64,000 nucleotides of DNA from Maritalea sp051251695. GTDB lineage: Bacteria; Pseudomonadota; Alphaproteobacteria; Rhizobiales; Devosiaceae. The notes under the pieces are model-generated. The model did no database searches and was not told where the DNA came from. It worked only from the letters and a program-made list of their open reading frames with translations. Shown piece by piece: positions 52,489 to 60,979 of the stretch. Numbering within the stretch: position 1 is the first letter of the stretch; the number at the start of each line of letters is the position of its first letter. The stretch covers positions 1 through 64,000 of the forward strand of contig NZ_JBPOEU010000003.1 of assembly GCF_051251695.1 (NCBI RefSeq), given 5' to 3'. The translations under genes and the position numbers were made by a program.

Positions 52489-53475
52489 ATGGCGAAGCAA
52501 ACCGGGAACGCGCATCAGCTAGACAACCTTCTAATCGATGCTGAATACCCTGAATTGCCGGGATTTTCGCGAAATAAGGTGCGCGATACCTATCAGTTGC
52601 CTGACCGCCGACGCCTATTGATAGCAACCGATCGTCAATCAGCGTTTGATGTGGTTTTGGCGGCTGTGCCCTACAAAGGCCAAGTGCTGACGCAAATTGC
52701 CCGCTACTGGTTTGATGAAACCAAAGACATTTGTCCTAACCACGTGATTTCTTATCCGGACCCGAACGTCGTTATGGCCAAAGACCTCGACATGTTGCCG
52801 ATCGAAATTGTGGTCCGATCATATCTTACAGGCTCTACCAACACCAGCATTTGGCCAATGTATGAGCGCGGCGAGAGAATGATATATGGCCATAAATTTC
52901 CAGACGGCTTGAAGAAAAACCAGAAATTGTCCAAATCGATAATTACCCCGACAACTAAACCCCCTCAGGGAGGGCACGACGCGCCGATCACAGAATTTGA
53001 GATCCTTGAAACCCAACTTGTCACGACGGAACAATGGCATGAGATTAAGGAAAAAAGCCTGGCCCTTTTTGCCCGTGGACAAGAGTTAGCGGCCACGAAG
53101 GGACTTATCTTGGTCGACACAAAATATGAATTCGGCCTTGATGAAAATGGCGTTGTAGTTGTTGCAGATGAAATTCATACGCCGGACTCTAGTCGCTTTT
53201 GGATCGCCGAAACCTATCAGCGAAGCTTTGAGGCTGGCGAGGAACCGAACAGTTTGGATAAGGAGTTTTTGCGCTTGTGGGTTGTTAGCCAATGCGACCC
53301 CTACAATGATCCAATTCCAGTAATTCCCGACGACACCTTGCGTGAGTTCAGCAACAAATATGTCGCATTGTACGAACAACTGACCGGTTTGAAATTCGAA
53401 ATACCGGAGACATCGATACCCGTGCGTGAACGTGTCCGCAGCGCTCTGGCCCTAGAACTTTCTGAATATTTCTAA
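52489..53475 (+). CDS. purC: SAICAR synthase, long ADE1-like type
   Basis: The enzyme joins aspartate to CAIR in purine synthesis. At 328 residues it is longer than the usual bacterial 240-residue PurC and resembles the yeast ADE1 type. Seen are NKVRDTYQLPDRRRLLIATDRQSAFD, EIVVRSYLTGSTN, PTTKPPQGGHD and the signature LVDTKYEFGLD. AAGGGG lies about nine bases before the ATG. No other pur gene is near, so this is probably a second copy beside a standard purC elsewhere. It borders the repeat-rich 53.5-55.1 kb gap. Confidence 0.93.
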   Translation: MAKQTGNAHQLDNLLIDAEYPELPGFSRNKVRDTYQLPDRRRLLIATDRQSAFDVVLAAVPYKGQVLTQIARYWFDETKDICPNHVISYPDPNVVMAKDLDMLPIEIVVRSYLTGSTNTSIWPMYERGERMIYGHKFPDGLKKNQKLSKSIITPTTKPPQGGHDAPITEFEILETQLVTTEQWHEIKEKSLALFARGQELAATKGLILVDTKYEFGLDENGVVVVADEIHTPDSSRFWIAETYQRSFEAGEEPNSLDKEFLRLWVVSQCDPYNDPIPVIPDDTLREFSNKYVALYEQLTGLKFEIPETSIPVRERVRSALALELSEYF

Positions 53476-53624
53476 GCGTGGCGTTTTCGCGTGTGAAGCA
53501 CCTAGTCTCTCACAGAGGGTAGCTTTAACCAATTCGGCATCGCCGAACGGCACCGCATCATGGTTCCTCGGGTCAAGCCCGAGGATGACGACCGGGAAGT
53601 CGAAACGTTTGATCCAAAATTATT

Positions 53625-53660
53625 TCCCTCCCCCTAGTGGGGAGGGATTAAGGGTGGGGG
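53625..53660. repeat. Single copy of hairpin repeat unit
   Basis: TCCCTCCCC-CTAGT-GGGGAGGGA followed by TTAAGGGTGGGG: same unit as the arms of the inverted pair at 44957-45102. A separate hairpin CCTCGGG/CCCGAGG lies at about 53567-53585. Confidence 0.8.
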
Positions 53661-53686
53661 GCTCTTTGGATGTTAGATGAACATAA

Positions 53687-53976
53687 ATGAAGTGCATTGC
53701 GGCTGCATCCTTCGACAAGCTCAGGATGAGGGCTGGGAATGTGGTGCGGGATTTGGGCGTCAATTGACGGTGTAAAAGAAAGAACAGACCCCGGATCAAG
53801 TCCGGGGCGGCAGATAGGGAAGGTTGTCGTTCCCACGGGACATCCCGGACAACTAGGTGGCGTTCGCGATGCACCGACCAAATCCCGACATGGCTATTGC
53901 AGCAATTGAGGCGGGTTGGTCTGTCGTTCATCCTTGGGCAGAATAACGGGTGGGAAGGCTTTGTGATGATTTCAAC
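53687..53976. repeat. Long direct repeat family, copy A (~290 bp)
   Basis: This block recurs exactly 999 bp downstream without length change (copy B) and again at about 56725 (copy C, more diverged). It includes CCTTCGACAAGCTCAGGATG, the palindrome CCCCGGATCAAGTCCGGGG and a hairpin-forming GTTGTCGTTCCCACGGGAC segment. A related but shorter piece lies at 54036-54110. The gap 53476-55152 has no credible gene; translations of these repeats give only repeated low-value peptides. Confidence 0.9.
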
Positions 53977-54658
53977 GCAACACGAATGATGAATATGATT
54001 CGAGGCCCACTCAACGCTTGCAACACCTCCCCCCACCTCATGGTGAGTCTGTCGAACCATGAATGGAGTGCATTGCGGTTCCCTCCTTCGACAGGTTCAG
54101 GATGAGGGCGTGCTTGGTGAGCTGTCCGATTTGTCTCCTCTTGTCATATTCTGGGTCGACCCCAGTATTTATGGGCCTCTAACTATGAGTCATATGGGTC
54201 TATGACGCGCTGAGGTCATTCCCGTCGGGCCCATCAGGTCGGGCCTGAGTGTGACGCTGAGAGCAGTGTCTGTGCTTCGGCCTCTACCCCTGTTGGGGGC
54301 GTGCATGGTGAGCGAGACTTACACAAGGCAATGAGGTTACTCGCCATATTTGCGGGACTCTATTTTACTGAGCCGGAACTTAGTTGTTGTGTATACACGC
54401 CGCCACAATCCACAACTGTCACCCCAGATTTAGTCTGGGGTTCAGGCGAGATTATCCACGCGAAAGCCGTATGTTTGATTTGCTTCTGACTGGATCCCCG
54501 CCTGCGCGGGGATGACGGCCGTAGGTGGCGGCGGAGTTTGGTACAATTTATGTTCGATCCCGGCTCGAGGCCGGGAATGCCAAAAGGGTCAGAACCCCGA
54601 TAACCATTGGCCACCCCGCACTTGATGCTGGGTCTAAATAGCGTTTGCATCACTCCCG

Positions 54659-54975
54659 CCTCATGGTGAGCCTGTCGAACCATGAATGAAGTGCAGTGCG
54701 GCTGCATCCTTCGACAAGCTCAGGATGAGGGCGGGGAGTGTAGCGCGGGATTTGGGCGTCAATTGGCGGTGTAAAAGAAAGAACAGACACCGGATCAAGT
54801 CCGGGACGGCCGAGAGGGGAGGTTGTCGTTCCCACGGGACATCCCGGACAACTAGGTGGCGTTCGCGATGCACCGACCAAATCCCGACATGGCCATTGCG
54901 GAAATTGACGCGGGTTGGTCTGTCGTTCATCCTTGGGCAGAATAACGGGTGGGAAGGCTTTGGGATGATCTTCAC
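54659..54975. repeat. Long direct repeat family, copy B, with palindrome module
   Basis: Same as copy A from 54686 on, preceded by the palindromic module CTCATGGTGAGCCTGTCGAA. It ends 177 bp ahead of the CDGSH-glutamate synthase gene. Upstream, 54420-54520 holds two further GC-rich hairpins (CCCCAGA/TCTGGGG and CCCCGCC/GCGGGG types). Confidence 0.9.
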
Positions 54976-55152
54976 GCCAAAGACAAATGACGGTCTTGAA
55001 GTCGTCATTCAACTCGTAAAAAGTTCATACAAATTCGTATCGGGGCGGGATAATTGCAAGTAGGTGCAATGCTGCAGAAAAAATGTATCATCATAAAACC
55101 TAGCGAATAGCCACTATAGCTCAAGAGCAAGAGCACCGAGAAAGAAAAACAC

Positions 55153-56685
55153 ATGACCAAGTCCGCACCGATCATAGCCGCGAAACATCCTGCCAAAGTC
55201 GATTTGGAGAAGGGTAAGGACTATTATTGGTGTCGGTGCGGAATGTCCAAAAGCCAGCCGTTTTGCGACGGCTCTCATGCTGGTTCCGGTGTGACACCAC
55301 TGAAGTTTACCGCTGATAGCACGGGCAGCGCGGCGCTGTGCCAGTGTAAGGCTACGGGGTCAGGCCCTTTTTGCGACGGCACGCACGCCAGTCTGGGTGA
55401 CCTGAACGTAGGTGACCCGTCACCAGAACCCAAATCTGACGTTCCGACCGCGACCCCGACGCCGGAAGAGCCAACGGTGGCCCGCATCCACGCGCTCGCC
55501 AAGGATGGACTATCGAAGTTGGGTCATCACGGTGAAATGGGCGCGATGGGCGTGCCGCGCAAAGACCTACCGCATTGGGACGACATCCAGATACTTCCCG
55601 CGCAAATGGCCCGTAAACCGCAGCTCGATGATGTGCCCGTGGCAACGAATGTCACGATTGGCCCGCGTGCCGCCAAGCCATTGCAGCTGGATATACCGCT
55701 TTTTGTCTCCGACATGAGCTATGGGGCATTATCAGAAGAGGCCAAGACGGCCTTATCGCGTGGTGCGCAGATGGCGGGGACCGGTATTTGCTCGGGTGAG
55801 GGTGGCATGTTGCCCGAAGAGCAAGCAGAAAATCAGCGGTACTTTTACGAATTGGCATCTGCGCGGTTTGGCTGGGACCTTGATCTTGTGTCGCGCGTGC
55901 AAGCGTTCCACTTCAAAGGTGGCCAAGGCGCGAAAACCGGCACGGGTGGGCATTTGCCTGGCGACAAAGTACAGGGCAAAATCGCTAAAGTGCGGGGATT
56001 GGAACCGGGGCAATCCGCGATTTCTCCGTCAACCTTCCCTGATCTTGAAACACCAGCGGATTTCAAACACCTCGCCGATCAGGTTCGCGAGCGTTCGGGC
56101 GGTATTCCCATTGGGTTTAAATTGTCCGCCAATCACATCGAAGACGATATTGATTTCGCCCTTGAGGCGAGTGCTGACTATATCATCCTTGACGGTCGTG
56201 GCGGCGGCACAGGTGCGGCCCCATTGATCTTTCGCGACCATATTTCTATTCCAACCATTCCGGCGCTTGCCCGCGCTCGTGCCCATTTAGATGCCAAGAC
56301 AGGTCGCGAAGTGACACTTGTCATAACAGGTGGTTTACGTGTGGCTGAAGACTTCGTGAAAGCTATGGCTCTTGGCGCAGATGCTGTTGCTTTGAGCAAC
56401 TCGGCAATGCAAGCCGTCGGCTGTATCGCTGCGCGCATGTGCAACACGAACAACTGCCCGGTAGGCGTCGCGACCCAGAAGCCCGAGCTTCGCAAGCGCC
56501 TTGATGTGCAGGTGGGTGCAGAACGTCTGTCACGATATTTTGGGGCCAGTGTGGAACTTATGCAAGTACTGGCACGGGCGTGCGGCCACGCGGCCCTAAG
56601 CGATTTGAACGAACGTGACATTACAACGTGGAAACGAGAAATGGCCGACCTCAGCGGTGTGCGCTTCGCTGGACTAAAAGGATGA
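55153..56685 (+). CDS. Two CDGSH iron-sulfur domains fused to an FMN glutamate synthase domain
   Basis: The 510-residue protein begins with two CDGSH domains, each binding a 2Fe-2S cluster by three Cys and one His: C27, C29, C38, H42 and C63, C65, C74, H78. A proline-rich linker (88-108) leads to a glutamate synthase-like FMN barrel (about 120-505) with PLFVSDMSYGALSEEA, SGEGG, GQGAKTGTGGHLPG and DGRGGGTGAAP. The 3Fe-4S cysteines are present as C424, C430 and C435 (CX5CX4C, followed by PVGVATQ). The glutaminase domain of full GltB is absent, so ammonia or another donor, or a non-glutamate reaction, must be considered. Electron input through the CDGSH clusters is inferred. Direct repeats lie on both sides. 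Confidence 0.9.
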   Translation: MTKSAPIIAAKHPAKVDLEKGKDYYWCRCGMSKSQPFCDGSHAGSGVTPLKFTADSTGSAALCQCKATGSGPFCDGTHASLGDLNVGDPSPEPKSDVPTATPTPEEPTVARIHALAKDGLSKLGHHGEMGAMGVPRKDLPHWDDIQILPAQMARKPQLDDVPVATNVTIGPRAAKPLQLDIPLFVSDMSYGALSEEAKTALSRGAQMAGTGICSGEGGMLPEEQAENQRYFYELASARFGWDLDLVSRVQAFHFKGGQGAKTGTGGHLPGDKVQGKIAKVRGLEPGQSAISPSTFPDLETPADFKHLADQVRERSGGIPIGFKLSANHIEDDIDFALEASADYIILDGRGGGTGAAPLIFRDHISIPTIPALARARAHLDAKTGREVTLVITGGLRVAEDFVKAMALGADAVALSNSAMQAVGCIAARMCNTNNCPVGVATQKPELRKRLDVQVGAERLSRYFGASVELMQVLARACGHAALSDLNERDITTWKREMADLSGVRFAGLKG

Positions 56686-56697
56686 ACCAGCATCCCA

Positions 56698-56990
56698 CCT
56701 CATGGTGATCCTGTCGAACCATGAATGACGTGCATTGTGGCTTTATCCTTCGAAAAGCTCAGGATGAGGGCGGGGAGTGTGGCGCGGGATTTGGGCGTCA
56801 ATTAGCGGTGTAAAAAGAAGAATTGACCCCGGATCAAGTCCGGGGAGGCCGGGAGGGAAGGTTGTCGTTCCCACGGGACATACCGCACAACTATGTGGCG
56901 TTCGCGACGCGCACGTTGCGTCCCTGACATTGCCATTGCGACAATCGTCGCTGGTTGGGCTGCCGTCTATCCTTGGGCAGAGTAATGGGC
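56698..56990. repeat. Long direct repeat family, copy C
   Basis: It begins 13 bp after the stop of the CDGSH-glutamate synthase gene and matches copy B over its length with one single-base length change, offset about 2040 bp. It is more diverged than A is from B. Same orientation as A and B. Confidence 0.87.
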
Positions 56991-57041
56991 GATATCTGGT
57001 TGGGGCTGTAACCGTTTTGGGCGGCTACGGCCCTCCACCTT

Positions 57042-57180
57042 CCTCATGGTGAGCCTGTCGAACCATGAATGCGGTGCATAAACTTTCATTCTTCGAAAAG
57101 TTCAGGATGAAGGAGGGAGCGTTGACTTCGCGCCAAAACTATTTCCCTCCCCCTCGTGGGGAGGGATTAAGGGTGGAGGG
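57042..57180. repeat. Composite intergenic repeat module, second copy
   Basis: Same order of parts as 16229-16364: TCATGGTGAGCC...ACCATGAA palindrome, GTGCATAAACTTTCATTCTTCG block, GTTGACTTCGCGCC linker, TCCCTCCCC hairpin and GGGATTAAGGGTGG. It ends 7 bp before the ABC permease stop and may double as its terminator. No gene in 56686-57187. Confidence 0.82.
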
Positions 57181-57187
57181 ATCAAGC

Positions 57188-58027
57188 CTATCGAATAATT
57201 TGCGGTTTATATTTGATCTTCTGGCGCTGGTTCTCGGGCAGGTGCCTGTTGAGCCGTTTGTTGATGGCGCCATAGATGGAAATCACCAAGAGCGTGAGCA
57301 GCACGAAATAGAACCCCAAAATCGGATAAGGTACAAACGGGTTGAACGTTTTGTCAGCAAAGTAGCTGGCATAATAAAGCGCGTCGCCGCGTTGTTGCCA
57401 AGCTGGGAACCCGGAGAAATACACCAAAGTTGTGGCATGGAACAAAAAGATCGCTTCGTTGGTATAAGCGGGCCAAGCGAGGCGCAGCATGGTGGGCCAA
57501 ATAATGCGCTTAAAGCGTGGCCAACCCGTCATGCCGTAAGCATCCGCTGCTTCCACATCGCCTTTTGGAATTGATTTCAGCGCTCCATAAAAAATCTCGC
57601 CTGAATAGGCGGCAGTGTTGAGGAACAACACAATCGTTGCGCCCAACCAGGCCTTTGTTAGCCATCGGGTTTCAGGCGTGATTTCAATAAAGCCAAGATT
57701 GATGTCAATGCCCACCTTTGGCAACAACACAAATGTTTCATAGGCTAGGAAAAACTGAATGAACAAGGGTGAACCGCGAAACAAAAAGACAAACCACTCG
57801 GCTGGTTTGCGTATCCAATAATGTTTGGAGTTTTTGCCAACCGCGACCAAAGTCGCGAGGAGGAACCCGGTACAAAGAGCGATCAACCCGAAATAGATGT
57901 TCCAGATCATCCCTGAGCCAATAAGGGTAAAGTGTTCGCAAAGCGTGAAATCGGTTTTTGGCAACAAACGCTTGCCTATGCCGATTGAGCGCAGGCCGTA
58001 ATCGGTGATGGTTTGAAAACAACTCAT
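57188..58027 (-). CDS. Polar amino acid ABC transporter permease (HisM/ArtM-like)
   Basis: The 279-residue membrane protein has five or more hydrophobic segments and the permease EAA loop ...AADAYGMTGWPRFKRIIWPTMLRLAWP, which docks the ATPase. It pairs with the upstream permease. The true start is ATG 58027, overlapping the stop of the previous gene by four bases (ATGA); the open frame runs much further back. It is the last gene of the four-gene operon. Confidence 0.92.
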   Translation of the reverse strand: MSCFQTITDYGLRSIGIGKRLLPKTDFTLCEHFTLIGSGMIWNIYFGLIALCTGFLLATLVAVGKNSKHYWIRKPAEWFVFLFRGSPLFIQFFLAYETFVLLPKVGIDINLGFIEITPETRWLTKAWLGATIVLFLNTAAYSGEIFYGALKSIPKGDVEAADAYGMTGWPRFKRIIWPTMLRLAWPAYTNEAIFLFHATTLVYFSGFPAWQQRGDALYYASYFADKTFNPFVPYPILGFYFVLLTLLVISIYGAINKRLNRHLPENQRQKIKYKPQIIR

Positions 58028-58905
58028 GCTGCGGCCTTTCTCTGCTCTTCGCCGCCCATGGTGGCTTGTCCACGACTTAGTCGTGCCATCAGTTTCACCA
58101 AAACAATTTCGCTTATTTTTGTGAGCGCAAGGTAGAACACCAAAAGCCCAAGGAAATAGAACAGCCGCCAATCACTGTGGGGGTAGGCATAAACTTGGGT
58201 TTTGAACCCACCCAGTTCGCGCGCCCAATAAACGATATCTTCAACCCCCAGCAGAAACAGCAATGGGGTCGCTTTGATCAATATCATCCAAAGATTGGAA
58301 AGACCGGGCAGCGCATAGACCCACATTTGGGGCACAAGAATGCGCCAAAATGTTTGTCGACGGCTCATCCCGTAAGCTTCCGCGGTCTCTAACTGGCCGC
58401 GCGGAACAGCGCGCATGCCACCATATAAAACATTTGCTGCAAACGCGCCAAACACAATGGCAAACGTGAGAACAGCAAGTGAAAATCCGTAAAGTTCATG
58501 CATCCACTCAGGGGAAGATGATTGGGGAAGTTTTGCGATTGAGCATACAACAAAGTCGTTGCCCTGGCGCACAGGCTCGGTCCAGTCCGAGCATAAGATT
58601 TTGTGGCGCGCATATTCGAACATTTGATCGAGCGCGATCACGAAAAATAGGAAAAAGGCAATATCTGGAATGCCACGCACAATGGCAGTGTAGGCTTTAC
58701 CAAACCAGCGGATCGGCGCGATTGTTGAACGGGCAGCGGTGGCACCGCCAAACCCAAACAAAAGAGCGATTGGGGCGGTAATGGCCAATAAGATCAAAAC
58801 TGTGCCGAACGACGAGTAGAATGCCATGTGCTTGCCCGTTGTTAAATAACAAGCGAGCCACTGGGTGCCTTCTAATAATCTTGGTTCGACGCAATAGGAA
58901 AACAT
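58024..58905 (-). CDS. Polar amino acid ABC transporter permease (HisQ/ArtQ-like)
   Basis: The 293-residue membrane protein has the EAA loop ETAEAYGMSRRQTFWRILVPQMWVYALPG and the FGAFAANVLYGGMRAV segment of the HisMQ family. A 30-residue periplasmic loop with three cysteines (CSDW ... FVVCS region) lies in the middle. I start at ATG 58905 (MFSYCVEPRLLEG), because the earlier TTG at 58941 lies inside a terminator stem. It follows the binding-protein gene past that hairpin. Confidence 0.92.
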   Translation of the reverse strand: MFSYCVEPRLLEGTQWLACYLTTGKHMAFYSSFGTVLILLAITAPIALLFGFGGATAARSTIAPIRWFGKAYTAIVRGIPDIAFFLFFVIALDQMFEYARHKILCSDWTEPVRQGNDFVVCSIAKLPQSSSPEWMHELYGFSLAVLTFAIVFGAFAANVLYGGMRAVPRGQLETAEAYGMSRRQTFWRILVPQMWVYALPGLSNLWMILIKATPLLFLLGVEDIVYWARELGGFKTQVYAYPHSDWRLFYFLGLLVFYLALTKISEIVLVKLMARLSRGQATMGGEEQRKAAA

Positions 58906-58920
58906 GTTGATGTGCTTTGC

Positions 58921-58956
58921 AAAAAAGCGGCGGAACGCCAAAGTGACATTCCGCCG
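58921..58956 (-). terminator. Rho-independent hairpin between binding-protein and permease genes
   Basis: On the minus strand CGGCGGAA (58949-58956 complement) pairs perfectly with TTCCGCCG, followed by CTTTTTT. It is 18 bp after the binding-protein stop, so part of the transcripts should end here, giving excess binding protein over permease. Confidence 0.82.
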
Positions 58957-58974
58957 ACAATTGTTTAGTTCAGA

Positions 58975-59697
58975 TTAAAACACTAGGGCGTCGTCACCGA
59001 ACCATTTTTTGATCATAGTGTTCAATGTGCCATCAGCTTTCATTGTGCCAATCGCTGCATCAAACTTGTCGCGCAATTCATTGTCTGACTCGCGAACACC
59101 CATGCCTACACCGCCGCCAAGTGGCACTGGCTCGCCAACAACAACCAATGCGCCGCCAGATTCAGCAACGATTGGTGCCATGTAGTCAAGATCAGCAAAA
59201 GCTGCATCAGCTTCACCATTTTTCACAGCTGCAACGGCTTCGTCAGCTGTCGCAAATTCAACCAATGTCGCGCCAGACGCAGCAACGTGACCAGATTGGA
59301 TGGTCGATGTTTGTGCCGCAACAATTGCAGTTGTTGGGTCGATATCAGCTGATGCCGCCACATAAAGTGAAGGTGATGGAGGTGTGTAGTTTTGCGTGAA
59401 GTCGATAACTTCATCACGTTCTGCGGTGATCGACATACCAGCAATGATTGTGTCGTAGTTGCCAGTGGTCAAGTTCGGGATAATTGAATCCCACTCATTG
59501 GTCACCCAAACACATTCTAGTTCAGCACGTTTGCAAAGCTCATCGCCAAGCTCACGTTCAAAACCGTCAACTTCACCAGCTTCGTTGATGAAGTTATATG
59601 GAGGATATGCACCCTCTGTGCCCAAGCGAATTGTATCCGCCATTGCAAAGTTTGCGCTCAATGCCAATGCGGCAACTGAAATCAAGATTTTTTTCAT
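58975..59697 (-). CDS. Periplasmic amino acid-binding protein of ABC transporter
   Basis: The 240-residue protein has a signal peptide (cut after AMA, residue 20) and the bilobed type II fold of family 3 binding proteins: TIRLGTEGAYPPYNFI, then GFERELGDELCKRAELECVWV and the hinge-region DTIIAGMSITAERDEVIDF. The family binds lysine/arginine/ornithine, histidine or opines; the pocket cannot be assigned by eye. AGGGAG precedes the ATG. The nearby saccharopine and antiquitin-type genes make lysine an attractive guess. Confidence 0.93.
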   Translation of the reverse strand: MKKILISVAALALSANFAMADTIRLGTEGAYPPYNFINEAGEVDGFERELGDELCKRAELECVWVTNEWDSIIPNLTTGNYDTIIAGMSITAERDEVIDFTQNYTPPSPSLYVAASADIDPTTAIVAAQTSTIQSGHVAASGATLVEFATADEAVAAVKNGEADAAFADLDYMAPIVAESGGALVVVGEPVPLGGGVGMGVRESDNELRDKFDAAIGTMKADGTLNTMIKKWFGDDALVF

Positions 59698-59746
59698 TTT
59701 GGTCTCCCTGTTAATTATTTAAATTTGGTATTGGTTCCCTTGATGC

Positions 59747-60526
59747 CTAGTCTGGTGTTCCGGCACTTAGGAATTGTTGTAAACGTTTGGTTTTTGGATT
59801 GCCGAATAATTCTTTGGGCGGTCCCTGCTCTTCAATTTTGCCAAGATGCAAAAACACCACATTATCTGAAACATCAGCGGCCAGCCGCATGTCGTGGGTT
59901 ACCAGCAACATGGTGCGACCCTCTTTGGCCAAATCTTTGATCACCCTCACCACCTCTTGCTCCAATTCAGGGTCAAGCGCGGATGTGGGTTCGTCAAACA
60001 ACAAGGCTTCCGGCTCCATCGCCAAGGCCCGCGCAATCGCGGCGCGCTGCTGTTGGCCACCAGATAGTTGAGCGGGGTAAGCATCGCATTTGTCGCCAAT
60101 GCCCACCTTGTCGAGCAACATGCGGGCGCGTTCTTCAACCACATCGGGTGCTTGTTTTAAAACAGTCAGCGGCGCTTCCATGACATTTTGTAAAATGGAC
60201 ATGTGCGACCAAAGATTGAACTGTTGGAACACCATGGAAAGGTTGGTGCGAATAGCAATGACTTGGTCTTTGTCTGCGGGATTGCGGTTGTGGCCTTCCC
60301 CGCGCCATTTGACCGGATGCCCATCAAATAAAATTTCACCCTGCTGGCTGTCTTCCAAAAGGTTCGCACACCGCAGTAAGGTTGATTTGCCGGAACCAGA
60401 AGACCCAATCAGACTGACGACATCGCCTTTGTTGGCGACCAAATCCACGCCTTTTAGCACTTCAAGCGCACCGTAACTCTTGTGCAGATTACGTATTTCA
60501 ATGACAGGAGTTTGGTTATTCGACAT
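59747..60526 (-). CDS. Polar amino acid ABC transporter ATP-binding protein (HisP/GlnQ-like)
   Basis: The 259-residue ATPase has Walker A GSSGSGKSTLL (about 37-47), the Q-loop MVFQQFNLWSHM, the signature LSGGQQQRAAIARALAM, Walker B ALLFDEPTSALDPEL and the switch histidine in LLVTHDM. All are intact. It is the first gene of the operon (ATPase, binding protein, two permeases). Confidence 0.95.
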   Translation of the reverse strand: MSNNQTPVIEIRNLHKSYGALEVLKGVDLVANKGDVVSLIGSSGSGKSTLLRCANLLEDSQQGEILFDGHPVKWRGEGHNRNPADKDQVIAIRTNLSMVFQQFNLWSHMSILQNVMEAPLTVLKQAPDVVEERARMLLDKVGIGDKCDAYPAQLSGGQQQRAAIARALAMEPEALLFDEPTSALDPELEQEVVRVIKDLAKEGRTMLLVTHDMRLAADVSDNVVFLHLGKIEEQGPPKELFGNPKTKRLQQFLSAGTPD

Positions 60527-60979
60527 ATTTACTTTCTTTACTCATCGGCCAAAGAGTAGGCATATATTTGTGCCTTTGCAAAGACTTAACGCATCCCAGC
60601 AACGAAAAAATGCCAATAATGGGGGAATTTAGCCTAGCGAAAACGCAATTGGCATAGAACCGCCCGGTGCGCAACATCATTTGCGACACCAAAGCGGACA
60701 TAGAAGCCCAAGTTGGGTAACCAGAATGCGTCATCTTCCTCCCGTTAAGTGCTTCGCTTTGTTGAGTGTGCAAAGTCACCATGACCTTATATCCTCCAAT
60801 ATAAGATCCAGCTATTCCCTGATAGCTGATGCAATGCCAAACGAATTCGACATTGCAAAAATTGATTATGAAGGCAGAGCAATCTCATGAATAGTCATAA
60901 AATTGCTCAAAAATGACCCATCATTTCGCATTTTGTTCAATCCATATGAACAAAATGTAACATTCAGTTTGGTTCGCTG
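60527..60979. other. Gene-free stretch before the ABC operon
   Basis: No credible gene. It should carry the ABC operon promoter. Two inverted repeats are visible: CTTATAT/ATATAAG around 60784-60803, and a perfect 11-bp pair at 60929-60939 and 60947-60957 (CATTTTGTTCA and its complement), just past the end of the saccharopine dehydrogenase-like gene. Confidence 0.6.
60929..60957. repeat. Perfect 11-bp inverted repeat after saccharopine dehydrogenase gene
   Basis: CATTTTGTTCA and TGAACAAAATG flank seven bases, 22 bp beyond the stop. There is no T-run on the minus strand, so it may be an end signal of Rho-dependent type or an operator of the ABC operon. Confidence 0.55.

Noticed and set aside
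53648..55063. Several open frames of 77-146 codons on both strands in the 53.6-55.1 kb gap
   Set aside because: They translate the direct repeats and GC-rich hairpins; the same peptides (for example SLSKDAAA, MVRQ-HHE, SPRRRGS types) recur at each repeat copy and have no ribosome site. They are the familiar false proteins of these intergenic repeats.
53560..57180. CRISPR array
   Set aside because: Repeats are long, few, irregularly spaced and mutually diverged; no cas genes are present.
58028..58171. 48 extra residues at the start of the HisM-like permease
   Set aside because: This part overlaps the previous permease gene out of frame and does not look like a membrane protein start; ATG 58027 with a four-base overlap is the normal coupling.
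57188..60526. Octopine/nopaline (opine) transport operon
   Set aside because: The gene order and binding-protein type allow it, but nothing such as opine oxidase genes is nearby; the general amino acid call is safer.
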